A stretch of DNA of 64,000 nt from contig NZ_JAUSCC010000073.1 in NCBI RefSeq assembly GCF_030651745.1, forward strand, positions 12,130 to 76,129, in the 5' to 3' direction. This document shows positions 1 to 7,103 of the stretch, piece after piece. The notes beneath the pieces are model-generated. The model had not been told where the DNA came from. It saw only the letters and a list, made by a program, of their open reading frames with translations, and made no database searches. Each line of letters opens with the position of its first letter. The stretch's first letter is position 1. This DNA comes from Methylophaga sp. (GTDB taxonomy: Bacteria > Pseudomonadota > Gammaproteobacteria > Nitrosococcales > Methylophagaceae). Both the position numbers and the translations under genes were made by a program.

Positions 1-213
1 ACGAAAAACAAAATGTCCACCCGTTAAAAATGGGGCATCAATGGTTTTAAATGGAGGATCAGGGAAACGCCAATCGGCTTTAACTTCATACCACTGACCG
101 ACAAATTGTTGCTGGGCAAAACTGGGATTAGGCGCAAGAAAGAGCAATAGCCACAATACGCTTAGGAATAAATAGTGAGAACATTCCGCAGCAAATTGCC
201 GAAATCGTATCAT
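1..213 (-). CDS. Partial exported protein (N-terminal 71 residues)
   Basis: An open frame begins at an ATG complementary to 211-213 and runs off the left edge with no stop, so only the N-terminus is visible. The first 33 or so residues form a signal peptide: basic start (MIRFRQF), a Leu/Trp-rich core, and a likely cleavage site after PSFA. The mature part starts QQQFVGQWYEV and contains WRFPDPPF. The protein is therefore probably periplasmic or outer-membrane associated. The FVGQWYEV stretch faintly recalls lipocalin-like proteins, but this is too little to assign a family. The function is unknown. Confidence 0.6.
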   Translation of the reverse strand, partial: MIRFRQFAAECSHYLFLSVLWLLLFLAPNPSFAQQQFVGQWYEVKADWRFPDPPFKTIDAPFLTGGHFVFR

Positions 214-645
214 GTCCCGTTATTCACTAGTCCAGTAAATGTCAATATATTCATATATTTAGCTATTATTTTTATTCAATATAAACTGCAAGGAATTTAC
301 CACAATTCAGATGCTAATGTAACAAGGCTGTCGCTGATATTCTGCGCCCCAAGTTACATTTTTACTATTCAGTTTTGTTTAGTGGCTGGAAAGTTTGTTG
401 TTGATGGCATTGAAGTGTGTAAAAAATAATGAAAAAAATTAACAACAGCTTGTTTTTATATCGATTTTTTTACAGATTTAACGTTTATTCAAACCAAGCT
501 TAATGCTCAATTACCAAATAAGCTGCTCGCTATTGATGGAAGTTTTTAGAATAATTATCCGTTGGAAATAACAATAATTCTCTGGGTTAAGTACGGACAA
601 AAAAAAGCCGTGGTATACACGGCTTTTTAATTGTTGAGAAATGCA
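214..645. other. AT-rich intergenic region
   Basis: This stretch lies between the start of the left-edge exported-protein gene and the end of the first VPLPA-signal gene. It is AT-rich. It presumably carries the promoter of the leftward partial gene and holds the terminator at 602-628. Short open frames here (175-429 forward and a 24-codon frame from 429) have no ribosome binding site or recognisable product, so I call no gene. Confidence 0.5.
602..628 (-). terminator. Rho-independent terminator of VPLPA-signal gene 1
   Basis: The arms AAAAAGCCGTG (602-612) and CACGGCTTTTT (618-628) form an 11-bp perfect stem with a 5-nt loop. Read leftward, the stem ends in a run of U. It lies 18 bp beyond the stop codon of the gene at 646-1200. 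Its arm sequence is almost identical to the terminator at 1386-1416. Confidence 0.85.
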
Positions 646-1200
646 CTATTTAGCTAAACGACGTCTGAAACCCAGAAATCCCATCAGAACTGGAGCAAAT
701 AACCACAATGCTGCGGGTAGCGGAACTGCAGAGGGATTGAAATAAGCAATATGTGATACATCCTGACCGGTATGTGTTACATAACTCAATTGAGAGATTG
801 GTGAATCAAATAAGCCAACCATAGTGAAGGTTGCATATTTGATTAAAAATCCCTGGAACGCCACTCCCAGCGAAAAGGAGTCAAAGACGTTGCCGACAGG
901 AGGTGGTTCAATTTTAGTAAAACCAGAAACTGTAATACCTGAACCTGCTGCATCCAATGCGGTTTGCAGTTGATTGGCATCCACTGCATTAGGAATAGCA
1001 CCTTCGATTAAATAACCTTTTGAAGCACCGGGCATAAAGTCATTGATATTTACTATGGTAGATATCGTTCCAGTGTTACCGGGAGGGCCTTCAGGAGTTA
1101 AATAATTTTGCGGATCGATAAGTGTTATGGTTGCTGCGTTGACGGCAAAGGACAGGGTTGCCAAACCTGCCATTAGTAGCGATTTAATGTAGTTATTCAT
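646..1200 (-). CDS. Secreted protein with VPLPA-type C-terminal sorting signal (paralogue 1)
   Basis: This 184-residue protein has a signal peptide (MNNYIKSLLMAGLATLSFAVNA) and a C-terminal tripartite sorting signal. The signal consists of the motif VPLPAALWLF, a short hydrophobic helix (APVLMGFLGF) and a basic end (RRRLAK). Signals of this kind (PEP-CTERM/VPLPA-CTERM) are recognised and cleaved by exosortases during export in exopolysaccharide-producing bacteria. The central 130 residues match no domain I know. They contain INDFMPGASKGYLI and DVSHIAYFNPS, both shared with the neighbouring paralogue at 1435-1986. No exosortase gene is in the window. A G-rich ribosome binding site precedes the ATG. 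Its role at the cell surface or in biofilm is inferred only from the signal. Confidence 0.85.
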   Translation of the reverse strand: MNNYIKSLLMAGLATLSFAVNAATITLIDPQNYLTPEGPPGNTGTISTIVNINDFMPGASKGYLIEGAIPNAVDANQLQTALDAAGSGITVSGFTKIEPPPVGNVFDSFSLGVAFQGFLIKYATFTMVGLFDSPISQLSYVTHTGQDVSHIAYFNPSAVPLPAALWLFAPVLMGFLGFRRRLAK

Positions 1201-1244
1201 AAGTTGCCCCCCATTGGTTTTTAGAGTTATTGTGAACTACGTCT

Positions 1245-1292
1245 CATAATCTAGGCCGCTGATACAAGCATTCATATTGTACTTTGGTACTA
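1245..1292 (-). promoter_or_regulatory. Conserved control region upstream of VPLPA-signal gene 1
   Basis: Read on the minus strand, this region holds TAGTACCAAAGTAC (complement of 1279-1292) and, 28 bases further on, ATTATG (complement of 1245-1250), a plausible -10 element. The same two elements occur with almost the same spacing upstream of the paralogue (2033-2079). The near-palindrome would centre about 45 bp before the inferred start of transcription, a usual position for an activator site. The activator is unknown. Confidence 0.55.
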
Positions 1293-1385
1293 ATTCCCGA
1301 CTTTTTGTGGGAAAAATTCCTATGAAATGTTGGCTGCCAGCAAACTTAACTTAGATAGAGATTAAAGGTCACTGCATATACGCAA

Positions 1386-1416
1386 AAAAAAAGCCGTGAT
1401 AAACACGGCTTTTTTT
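1386..1416 (-). terminator. Rho-independent terminator of VPLPA-signal gene 2
   Basis: The arm AAAAAGCCGTG, extended by further A residues (1386-1398), pairs with CACGGCTTTTTTT (1404-1416) around a 5-nt loop. It lies just beyond the stop codon of the gene at 1435-1986. It shares its arm sequence with the terminator at 602-628, so the two paralogous units match even in their terminators. Confidence 0.85.
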
Positions 1417-1434
1417 GTTTTAAGGCGTTAAATT

Positions 1435-1986
1435 TTATTTTGTCATACGGCGTCTAAAGCCCAAAAATCCCATTAAAGCTGGCGCAAATAACCATAATGC
1501 CGCAGGTAATGGAACTTCAGAAACTGAAGTATTGAAATAGGCGATATGTGAAACATCTTTACCATCATGAGTCAGAAAATCCAAGCTTGAAATAGGAGAG
1601 CTGAATAAACCGATCAAAGTTGTGGTGCCGTATTTCATTAAAAAGCCAGTAAATGACAAACCTAATGAAGAGGTATTTAAGCTGTTAGTCACAGGACTAT
1701 CAATTTTGAAAAAGTCAGTTACCACAAAACTTGAGCCAGCTGCTGTTAAAGCAGTTTGCACATGTGCTGCACTCATAGCATTTGGATTGGGTTTAGCAAC
1801 GTAAAAACCTTCAAAAGCCCCTGGTAGAAAATCATTGATATTTTGAACCTGAGAAACCGTTCCCTTAAAGCCATTGGCGTTATAGTTCACGGTACCGGTC
1901 AAATCTAATGATGCCGCATTAACAGTGAAGCTTAATGAAGCTGTTACAAACAACAACAATGTTTTGATCAGGGTGGTTTTTGTCAT
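1435..1986 (-). CDS. Secreted protein with VPLPA-type C-terminal sorting signal (paralogue 2)
   Basis: This 183-residue protein has an N-terminal signal peptide (MTKTTLIKTLLLFVTASLSF, cleavage near VNA). Its C-terminus carries VPLPAALWLF, a hydrophobic stretch (APALMGFLGF) and RRRMTK, the same tripartite sorting signal as its neighbour. The body aligns with the protein at 646-1200 through INDFLPGAFEGFYV, the AAGSSFVVTDFFKI region, GLFSSPIS and DVSHIAYFN. The two are therefore products of a tandem duplication that has since diverged considerably. Exosortase-dependent export is inferred from the signal. The molecular function is unknown. Confidence 0.85.
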   Translation of the reverse strand: MTKTTLIKTLLLFVTASLSFTVNAASLDLTGTVNYNANGFKGTVSQVQNINDFLPGAFEGFYVAKPNPNAMSAAHVQTALTAAGSSFVVTDFFKIDSPVTNSLNTSSLGLSFTGFLMKYGTTTLIGLFSSPISSLDFLTHDGKDVSHIAYFNTSVSEVPLPAALWLFAPALMGFLGFRRRMTK

Positions 1987-2032
1987 ACAGATTAGCGCCT
2001 TTAAGTAATTTAGGTTTTTGTGACTTACAGCG

Positions 2033-2079
2033 CATAATTTATAGATATTGCAGGCGATTGCTATAGTACCTTGGTACTA
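2033..2079 (-). promoter_or_regulatory. Conserved control region upstream of VPLPA-signal gene 2
   Basis: The minus strand reads TAGTACCAAGGTAC (complement of 2066-2079), which has palindromic arms GTACC/GGTAC. It is followed 27 bases later by ATTATG (complement of 2033-2038). The arrangement repeats that of the paralogue at 1245-1292. The flank GGGAA just before the motif is also conserved. I interpret it as an activator site plus -10 element. Confidence 0.55.
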
Positions 2080-2116
2080 CTTCCCGCATTTTCTTAGGAT
2101 ATTTTCCTATAGGTAT

Positions 2117-3187
2117 TCAGGAATGGTCAGAAAACACAGCTAAATGGTCTGCTTCCAGTCGTATGCCTAAGAATTCACCAATCTCATGTTGATGATGACT
2201 TTGCACCAGACAGAGAATTTTTTGACCGCTTTGCAGCTTTAATGTGTAGAGATACACCGCACCGCGGAAAGCTCTGGCGACAATTTCGGCTTTTAGTGGA
2301 CTATTATCATCATGAATAATGTCATCCGGACGTAATAATAAATTTACCTGCTGACCGGAAGCGGCAGGTGAGGTTATTTTACCGCTGACAAGTCCAAGCT
2401 CAGTATGGATCTTATTATCCGCAATGATTTCACCTGGAATCAGTACACCTTGCCCGATAAAGTCAGCTACAAAACGGCTGCTTGGATGATGATATAAATC
2501 GTAGCCATTACCCCACTGCAGTAATTTACCTTGACCCAACACCCCAATCTGATCGGCCATAACAAATGCTTCATGTTGATCATGGGTCACCATAATGGCT
2601 GTTACGCCATCCTGGCGCAGTAAATCCCGTACTTCTCTGGCAAGCTGTTCGCGTAATTCAGTATCCATACTGGAGAAAGGTTCATCCAGCAACAGAATAT
2701 CCGGACGTGGAGCCATTGCTCTTGCCAACGCTACACGTTGTTGCTGCCCACCGGAAAGTTGATGGGGATATTGGTTTTTGGCATCGGTTAGCCCGACCAG
2801 TTCGAGCAATTCTTCAACCCGTTGCTGTCGTTGTTTACGAGACAGTTTTTGCAGGCCAAAACCAATATTTTTCGCTACCGTCAGGTGTGGAAATAACGCA
2901 AAATCTTGAAATACCATTCCAATATGACGTTTTTCAGGAGGCAAAAACATCGCCGAGGAACTGACGGTTTTGCCTTGCAGTTTAATGTTGCCCTCAATTA
3001 TTGGTTCAAAACCGGCAATAGCACGTAACACAGAGGTTTTACCGCATCCAGAAGGCCCCAATAAACACGCGATTTCGCCTTGCTTTAATTGAAATGAAAC
3101 ACCTTCTACGACAGTTTTGTCGGCATAGCCAATACTGATATTGTCGACTTGTAATTGTGGAATTTGCATGGGGTTATCAGTTTTCAT
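2117..3187 (-). CDS. fbpC: Ferric iron ABC transporter, ATP-binding protein
   Basis: This ATPase of about 356 residues energises the iron importer encoded just upstream. Walker A is GPSGCGKTS, the ABC signature is LSGGQQQRVALARAMA, Walker B is ILLLDEPFSSMD, and a switch histidine follows in MVTHDQHEA. The C-terminal 110 residues form the TOBE-like regulatory extension usual for FbpC/PotA-type ATPases. I chose the ATG at 3187; a TTG one codon earlier and a Met eight codons in are alternatives. The start overlaps the end of the permease gene by about 10 bases, so the two are probably translationally coupled. Iron as substrate follows from the binding protein and the upstream Fur-like box. Related importers carry thiamine, putrescine or phosphonate. 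Confidence 0.9.
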   Translation of the reverse strand: MKTDNPMQIPQLQVDNISIGYADKTVVEGVSFQLKQGEIACLLGPSGCGKTSVLRAIAGFEPIIEGNIKLQGKTVSSSAMFLPPEKRHIGMVFQDFALFPHLTVAKNIGFGLQKLSRKQRQQRVEELLELVGLTDAKNQYPHQLSGGQQQRVALARAMAPRPDILLLDEPFSSMDTELREQLAREVRDLLRQDGVTAIMVTHDQHEAFVMADQIGVLGQGKLLQWGNGYDLYHHPSSRFVADFIGQGVLIPGEIIADNKIHTELGLVSGKITSPAASGQQVNLLLRPDDIIHDDNSPLKAEIVARAFRGAVYLYTLKLQSGQKILCLVQSHHQHEIGEFLGIRLEADHLAVFSDHS

Positions 3188-4835
3188 CAATAGCCAATTT
3201 TAGCTTGCGTGAACGGGTTATGGTTTTACTTAACAGAATTACCGGAATAATTCCGGCAATCACAATGGCCAACGCTGCCGGAGCGGCTTCGGCCAATCGT
3301 TCGTCTGATGCCAGTTCATAAGCTTTTACTGCCAATGTATTGAAATTGAACGGCCGCAAAATAAGTGTGGCAGGTAATTCTTTTAATACATCGACAAACA
3401 CCAGCAGCAGGGCCGTCATCAATGAAGCACTTAACATCGGTATGTGGATTTGTCTGAGGATTTGCAATGGCCGGAAACCAAAGGAGCGTCCGGCTTCGTC
3501 CATCGAATGCGTAATACGTGTCAAACCACTGTCAACAGTTTGTAATGACACTGCGAGGAATCGTGTCAGATAAGCAAAGGTCACGGCAACTAACGTTCCG
3601 CTCAGTAATAATCCGGTGGAATAATCAAAATGGCTACGGGCAAGATCATCGATTGTATTATCAATCCAGGCAAACGGAATCATCACCCCAACCGCAATCA
3701 CAGCACCTGGAACAGCATAGCCCATACCTGCAACACGCACAGCGCCACTGACTAATTTGCCGGGATACAATCGTTGGGCATAGGCCATAACAATAGCCAA
3801 TATTAACGCCAATGCTGCAGCAAATGCCGCCAGTGAAAGGCTGTTCATCAGTAATCGCATAAACTGGGCATCAATGACGGCCTCTGCCACATGGATGGTC
3901 CAGCTCAGCAATTGCAATGCCGGTAATAAAAAGCCCAGACTGAGAATGACTAAACAAAACACGAATGCCAGAACAGCACGACTACCTGTTAACTGAAAAC
4001 GGCGCAGATCCTGATGACGACGGCTGGTGTGGTGATAGCGAGCTTTCCGGCGGGAATAACGTTCCAGAATGATCAAAGCAAATACAAATACCATTAGGCC
4101 AGCGGCTAGTTGGGCTGCTGCAGCGGCACTGCCCATACCAAACCAGGTCCGGAAAATACCGGTAGTAAAAGTGCTGACACCAAAGAATTGTACGGTGCCA
4201 TAATCTGCCAGAGTTTCCATCAAGGCTAAAGATAAACCGGCAATGATTGCTGGACGGGCCAACGGCAGCGCAACACGCCAGAATGTTTTCCACGGTCCAT
4301 TGCCTAAGGTACGGCTGACATCCAAAACACAGATAGATTGATTCAGAAAGGCAGCACGGCTCAACAGATAAACATATGGATAAAGCACCAGGGTCAACAT
4401 GACGACTGCGCCATTCAAAGATCGAATTTGGGGAAACCAGTAATCACCATATTGCCAGCCAAACCAATCTCGCAAAGTCATTTGCACCGGACCCGAGATA
4501 TCCAGCATGCCAGTATAGGTATAGGCAATGATATAGGCTGGCATGGCCATGGGCAGTAATAATGCCCATTCAAAGATACTGCGGCCGGGAAATTGACACA
4601 TCGTCGTTAGCCAGGCGGCGGTGACACCGATAAGTAGCGTACCGATGGAAACGCCTAACATCAGTAACAATGAATTACGGATATAGTCGGGAAGAACGGT
4701 GGTGCTTAAGTGCTGCCAGATATCGCCGCTCGGCACAAAAACATGTGCCAAAACCACTACCACCGGCATTGACAAGATAAGTGCCAATAGCAGAATGAAC
4801 AGTGGATAAGGACGATACTGATTTATTGATAACAT
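3177..4835 (-). CDS. fbpB: Ferric iron ABC transporter, permease
   Basis: This 552-residue inner-membrane protein is a fused double permease. It has about twelve hydrophobic segments in two halves of six, which is usual for FbpB/SfuB-type iron permeases. Each half has an EAA-type loop for contact with the ATPase: SRTLGNGPWKTFWRVALPLA in the first and EAGRSFGFRPLQILRQIHIP in the second. It lies between fbpA and fbpC on the minus strand. A strong hairpin (4842-4881) separates it from fbpA, which would let the binding protein be made in excess over the permease. The family is clear; the substrate is inferred from fbpA. Confidence 0.92.
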   Translation of the reverse strand: MLSINQYRPYPLFILLLALILSMPVVVVLAHVFVPSGDIWQHLSTTVLPDYIRNSLLLMLGVSIGTLLIGVTAAWLTTMCQFPGRSIFEWALLLPMAMPAYIIAYTYTGMLDISGPVQMTLRDWFGWQYGDYWFPQIRSLNGAVVMLTLVLYPYVYLLSRAAFLNQSICVLDVSRTLGNGPWKTFWRVALPLARPAIIAGLSLALMETLADYGTVQFFGVSTFTTGIFRTWFGMGSAAAAAQLAAGLMVFVFALIILERYSRRKARYHHTSRRHQDLRRFQLTGSRAVLAFVFCLVILSLGFLLPALQLLSWTIHVAEAVIDAQFMRLLMNSLSLAAFAAALALILAIVMAYAQRLYPGKLVSGAVRVAGMGYAVPGAVIAVGVMIPFAWIDNTIDDLARSHFDYSTGLLLSGTLVAVTFAYLTRFLAVSLQTVDSGLTRITHSMDEAGRSFGFRPLQILRQIHIPMLSASLMTALLLVFVDVLKELPATLILRPFNFNTLAVKAYELASDERLAEAAPAALAIVIAGIIPVILLSKTITRSRKLKLAIDEN

Positions 4836-4841
4836 GGAATT

Positions 4842-4881
4842 GTAAAGTTGGCAGTTAATCTGACAAAACTGCCAACTTTAC
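4842..4881 (-). promoter_or_regulatory. Intercistronic hairpin between fbpA and fbpB
   Basis: A perfect 15-bp inverted repeat (arms 4842-4856 and 4867-4881, loop 10 nt) fills the 58-bp gap between fbpA and fbpB. No long U-run follows, so it is more likely a partial terminator or an mRNA-stabilising stem than a full stop. Such stems are known to raise the level of binding-protein mRNA over permease mRNA in ABC operons. Confidence 0.7.
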
Positions 4882-4893
4882 GCAAGGAAGCCC

Positions 4894-5934
4894 TTATTGC
4901 CAACCTGCACGATCCATCAAACGCAATGCATCGGCATTAAATTCGCCTAATTTATCCATATCCAATGGATCGGCCAGGAAATCACCCCATTGCTCCAGCA
5001 GCTCGCCTTTTTCGATATCGGCTCGTACCGGATATTCCCCATTGGTTTCTGCATACCATTTTTGCGAAGCATCATTACTGAGGAACTCAATCAACTTAAT
5101 CGCATTTTCTTGATTTTTGGCATCTTTGATAACGGCGGCTCCAGAGACATTAATGTGAACACCGCGATCATTTTGATTTGGCCAGAAAACACCAATTTTC
5201 TCTGCCGCTTCTCTTTCTTTCGGATCGTTGCTAGTCAGCATGCCTGCAAGATAATACGTGTTGGCAATGACGATATCGCATTGACCAGCCGCAGCAGCAC
5301 TTATTTGATCACGGTCACCACCTTGAGGAGAGCGTGCGAAGTTGGCAACCAGTCCTTTTGCCCATTCTTCAGTTGCTGCTTCGCCATTAGCCACAATCAT
5401 TGATGCAACCATTGACTGGTTATAAACATTGCTGGATGAACGAACACAGATCCTGTTGTTCCAACGCGGTTCGACCAATGCTTCATAAGTCGAAAGTTCA
5501 GCAGGATCAACGCGATCTTTGACGTACATTATTGGACGGGCACGCAGTGATAAGCCAAACCAATAGCCATCAGGATGACGATATGAAGCTGGAATGCGCT
5601 GCATCAAAATATCGGATTGAACAGGCTGAACCAAATCCACTTCCATCGCACGGTGCAGACGACCTGCATCGGTAGTCAACAAAATATCGGCAGGTGTATT
5701 GCGACCTTCGTTTTGTAGGCGTTGCAATAATTCATCTGCATTACCGGTAACCAGATTGACCTTAATACCAGTTTCTTCAGTAAATTCATCCAATAACGGT
5801 TTGATTAAAGATTCGATACGTGCAGAGTACAGATTAACCTCTTTAATCTCTTGTTGAGCATCGTCACTACACCCAGATACCGGCAATACAGTTAAACCCA
5901 GCCATACACTAAGAAAGATACCTGCTTTACGCAT
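4894..5934 (-). CDS. fbpA: Ferric iron ABC transporter, substrate-binding lipoprotein
   Basis: This is an extracytoplasmic iron(III)-binding protein of the FbpA/FutA family (bacterial solute-binding type 1 fold). The N-terminal signal ends in a lipobox VSGC (LTVLPVSGCSDD), so it should be a lipid-anchored protein. The pair of tyrosines in VIANTYYLAGM matches the iron-ligand tyrosines of this family. NLYSARIESLIKPLLDEFTE is the usual first strand and helix. I chose the ATG at 5934 over the one at 5946 because GGAG lies 7 bases before it and the signal peptide then starts MRKAG. It is the first gene of fbpABC and lies behind a Fur-like site. Confidence 0.92.
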   Translation of the reverse strand: MRKAGIFLSVWLGLTVLPVSGCSDDAQQEIKEVNLYSARIESLIKPLLDEFTEETGIKVNLVTGNADELLQRLQNEGRNTPADILLTTDAGRLHRAMEVDLVQPVQSDILMQRIPASYRHPDGYWFGLSLRARPIMYVKDRVDPAELSTYEALVEPRWNNRICVRSSSNVYNQSMVASMIVANGEAATEEWAKGLVANFARSPQGGDRDQISAAAAGQCDIVIANTYYLAGMLTSNDPKEREAAEKIGVFWPNQNDRGVHINVSGAAVIKDAKNQENAIKLIEFLSNDASQKWYAETNGEYPVRADIEKGELLEQWGDFLADPLDMDKLGEFNADALRLMDRAGWQ

Positions 5935-5946
5935 AGAACACTCCAT

Positions 5947-5982
5947 GGTTGATAATTAGTGCAATGATAATGAGATTTATTT
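5947..5982 (-). promoter_or_regulatory. Candidate Fur box upstream of fbpA
   Basis: GATAAT occurs twice on the plus strand (5951-5956 and within ATGATAATGAGATTT at 5964-5978), just before the fbpA start. TGATAAT plus the following bases matches the Fur consensus TGATAATnATTATCA at about 10 of 14 positions by eye. Its position next to an iron importer supports iron-Fur repression, but no binding data are available. Confidence 0.45.
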
Positions 5983-6175
5983 TTGTTTGGAATAGCAAAT
6001 ACATTTTTTATTTTTTTGACGGTTATGTTGGAGTGGAAATTAGCAATAGAAAAACCACAGACAATCAGCTTTTAGCCAAGCAAAAAACTGGCACAAAAAA
6101 GCGTAAACCAGTATTGTTTTCATTCACTGAACACAGGTTTCAAAACTGAAACCGCGCAATCTGCAGGGTAACAAA

Positions 6176-6787
6176 ATGTCTGGAAGTTTATTTATCGTGG
6201 CGGCGCCTTCCGGGGCGGGGAAAACCAGTCTGGTTCGTGCGTTGGTCAAACAGGATCCACATGTGCGGTTATCTGTTTCACATACCACCCGACCCGCCAG
6301 AGCAGGTGAAGTCGACACCGAAGATTACTTTTTTGTCAGCCAGGAAATGTTCAGCAAAATGCGTGATGCCGGTGATTTTCTGGAATCTGCCACGGTATTT
6401 GATAACAGTTACGGTACTTCTGCGGCGGCTGTGCATCATCAGCTACATGCCGGAAATGATGTGATTCTGGAAATTGATTGGCAGGGTGCCCAGCAAGTAA
6501 GAAAAAATTTTCCGGACAGCAGCAGTATTTTTATTTTGCCACCTTCTAAACAGGCACTTGAGCAACGTTTAAGAGGTCGTGGACAGGATGATGAAGCGAC
6601 AATTTCGCGCAGAATGCGCGATGCCGAGAGTGAAATGTCACATTACGTCGAATTTGATTATTTGATTGTGAATGACGATTTTGATCATGCACTTGCCAGT
6701 CTGACAGCGATCGTGGTGGCCAGTCGGCACAAACTGGCCGTTCAGCAGTCAAATTACAGTACCTTGTTGGCCGACTTGCTGGCTTAA
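6176..6787 (+). CDS. gmk: Guanylate kinase
   Basis: This 203-residue enzyme phosphorylates GMP to GDP with ATP, an essential step of guanine nucleotide supply. The P-loop APSGAGKTS lies at residues 9-17. [19 protein letters not shown] is the GMP-binding segment, and [10 protein letters not shown] and the RLRGRGQDD lid are also visible. The length is normal for the family. A purine-rich CAGGG site precedes the ATG. It begins the conserved gammaproteobacterial string gmk-rpoZ-spoT, linking nucleotide supply to RNA polymerase and ppGpp metabolism. Confidence 0.97.
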   Translation: MSGSLFIVAAPSGAGKTSLVRALVKQDPHVRLSVSHTTRPARAGEVDTEDYFFVSQEMFSKMRDAGDFLESATVFDNSYGTSAAAVHHQLHAGNDVILEIDWQGAQQVRKNFPDSSSIFILPPSKQALEQRLRGRGQDDEATISRRMRDAESEMSHYVEFDYLIVNDDFDHALASLTAIVVASRHKLAVQQSNYSTLLADLLA

Positions 6788-6837
6788 GCCTCGCATCTCT
6801 CGTAAAATTACATGTTTTAACCACAGGACAAAATATC

Positions 6838-7098
6838 ATGGCACGTACTACAGTTGAAGATTGCCTCGAAAATGTAGATAACCGTTTTCAATTGGTGCTG
6901 GTTGCAGCAAAACGCGCCCGCCAAATCGCCATGGGTGATGATGCAATGGTACCGGTCGATAACGACAAACCTACCGTTATTGCTTTACGTGAAATTGCTG
7001 CCGGTCTGGTTGATCGTACTATTCTGACTAAAACCTCAGCTCGTCAACATGCTTCAGAAAGCATTGTTAATGACGAAGAGCTGTTAAACGAAATCTAA
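6838..7098 (+). CDS. rpoZ: DNA-directed RNA polymerase omega subunit
   Basis: This 86-residue protein begins [20 protein letters not shown], the typical omega N-terminus. It continues with [16 protein letters not shown] and [13 protein letters not shown], which contact the beta-prime subunit. Omega helps assemble RNA polymerase and forms part of a ppGpp-binding site. That fits its place directly before spoT, with only 5 bp between the two genes. An AGGACAAA-type ribosome site precedes the ATG. Confidence 0.97.
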   Translation: MARTTVEDCLENVDNRFQLVLVAAKRARQIAMGDDAMVPVDNDKPTVIALREIAAGLVDRTILTKTSARQHASESIVNDEELLNEI

Positions 7099-7103
7099 AT
7101 ATC

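Noticed and set aside
175..429. 84-codon frame on the plus strand
   Set aside because: It overlaps the signal-peptide end of the partial minus-strand gene, has no ribosome site and has AT-rich composition unlike its neighbours.
5949..6149. 66-codon plus frame upstream of gmk
   Set aside because: It lies over the candidate Fur box and gmk promoter, has no ribosome site, and its product is a low-complexity mix.
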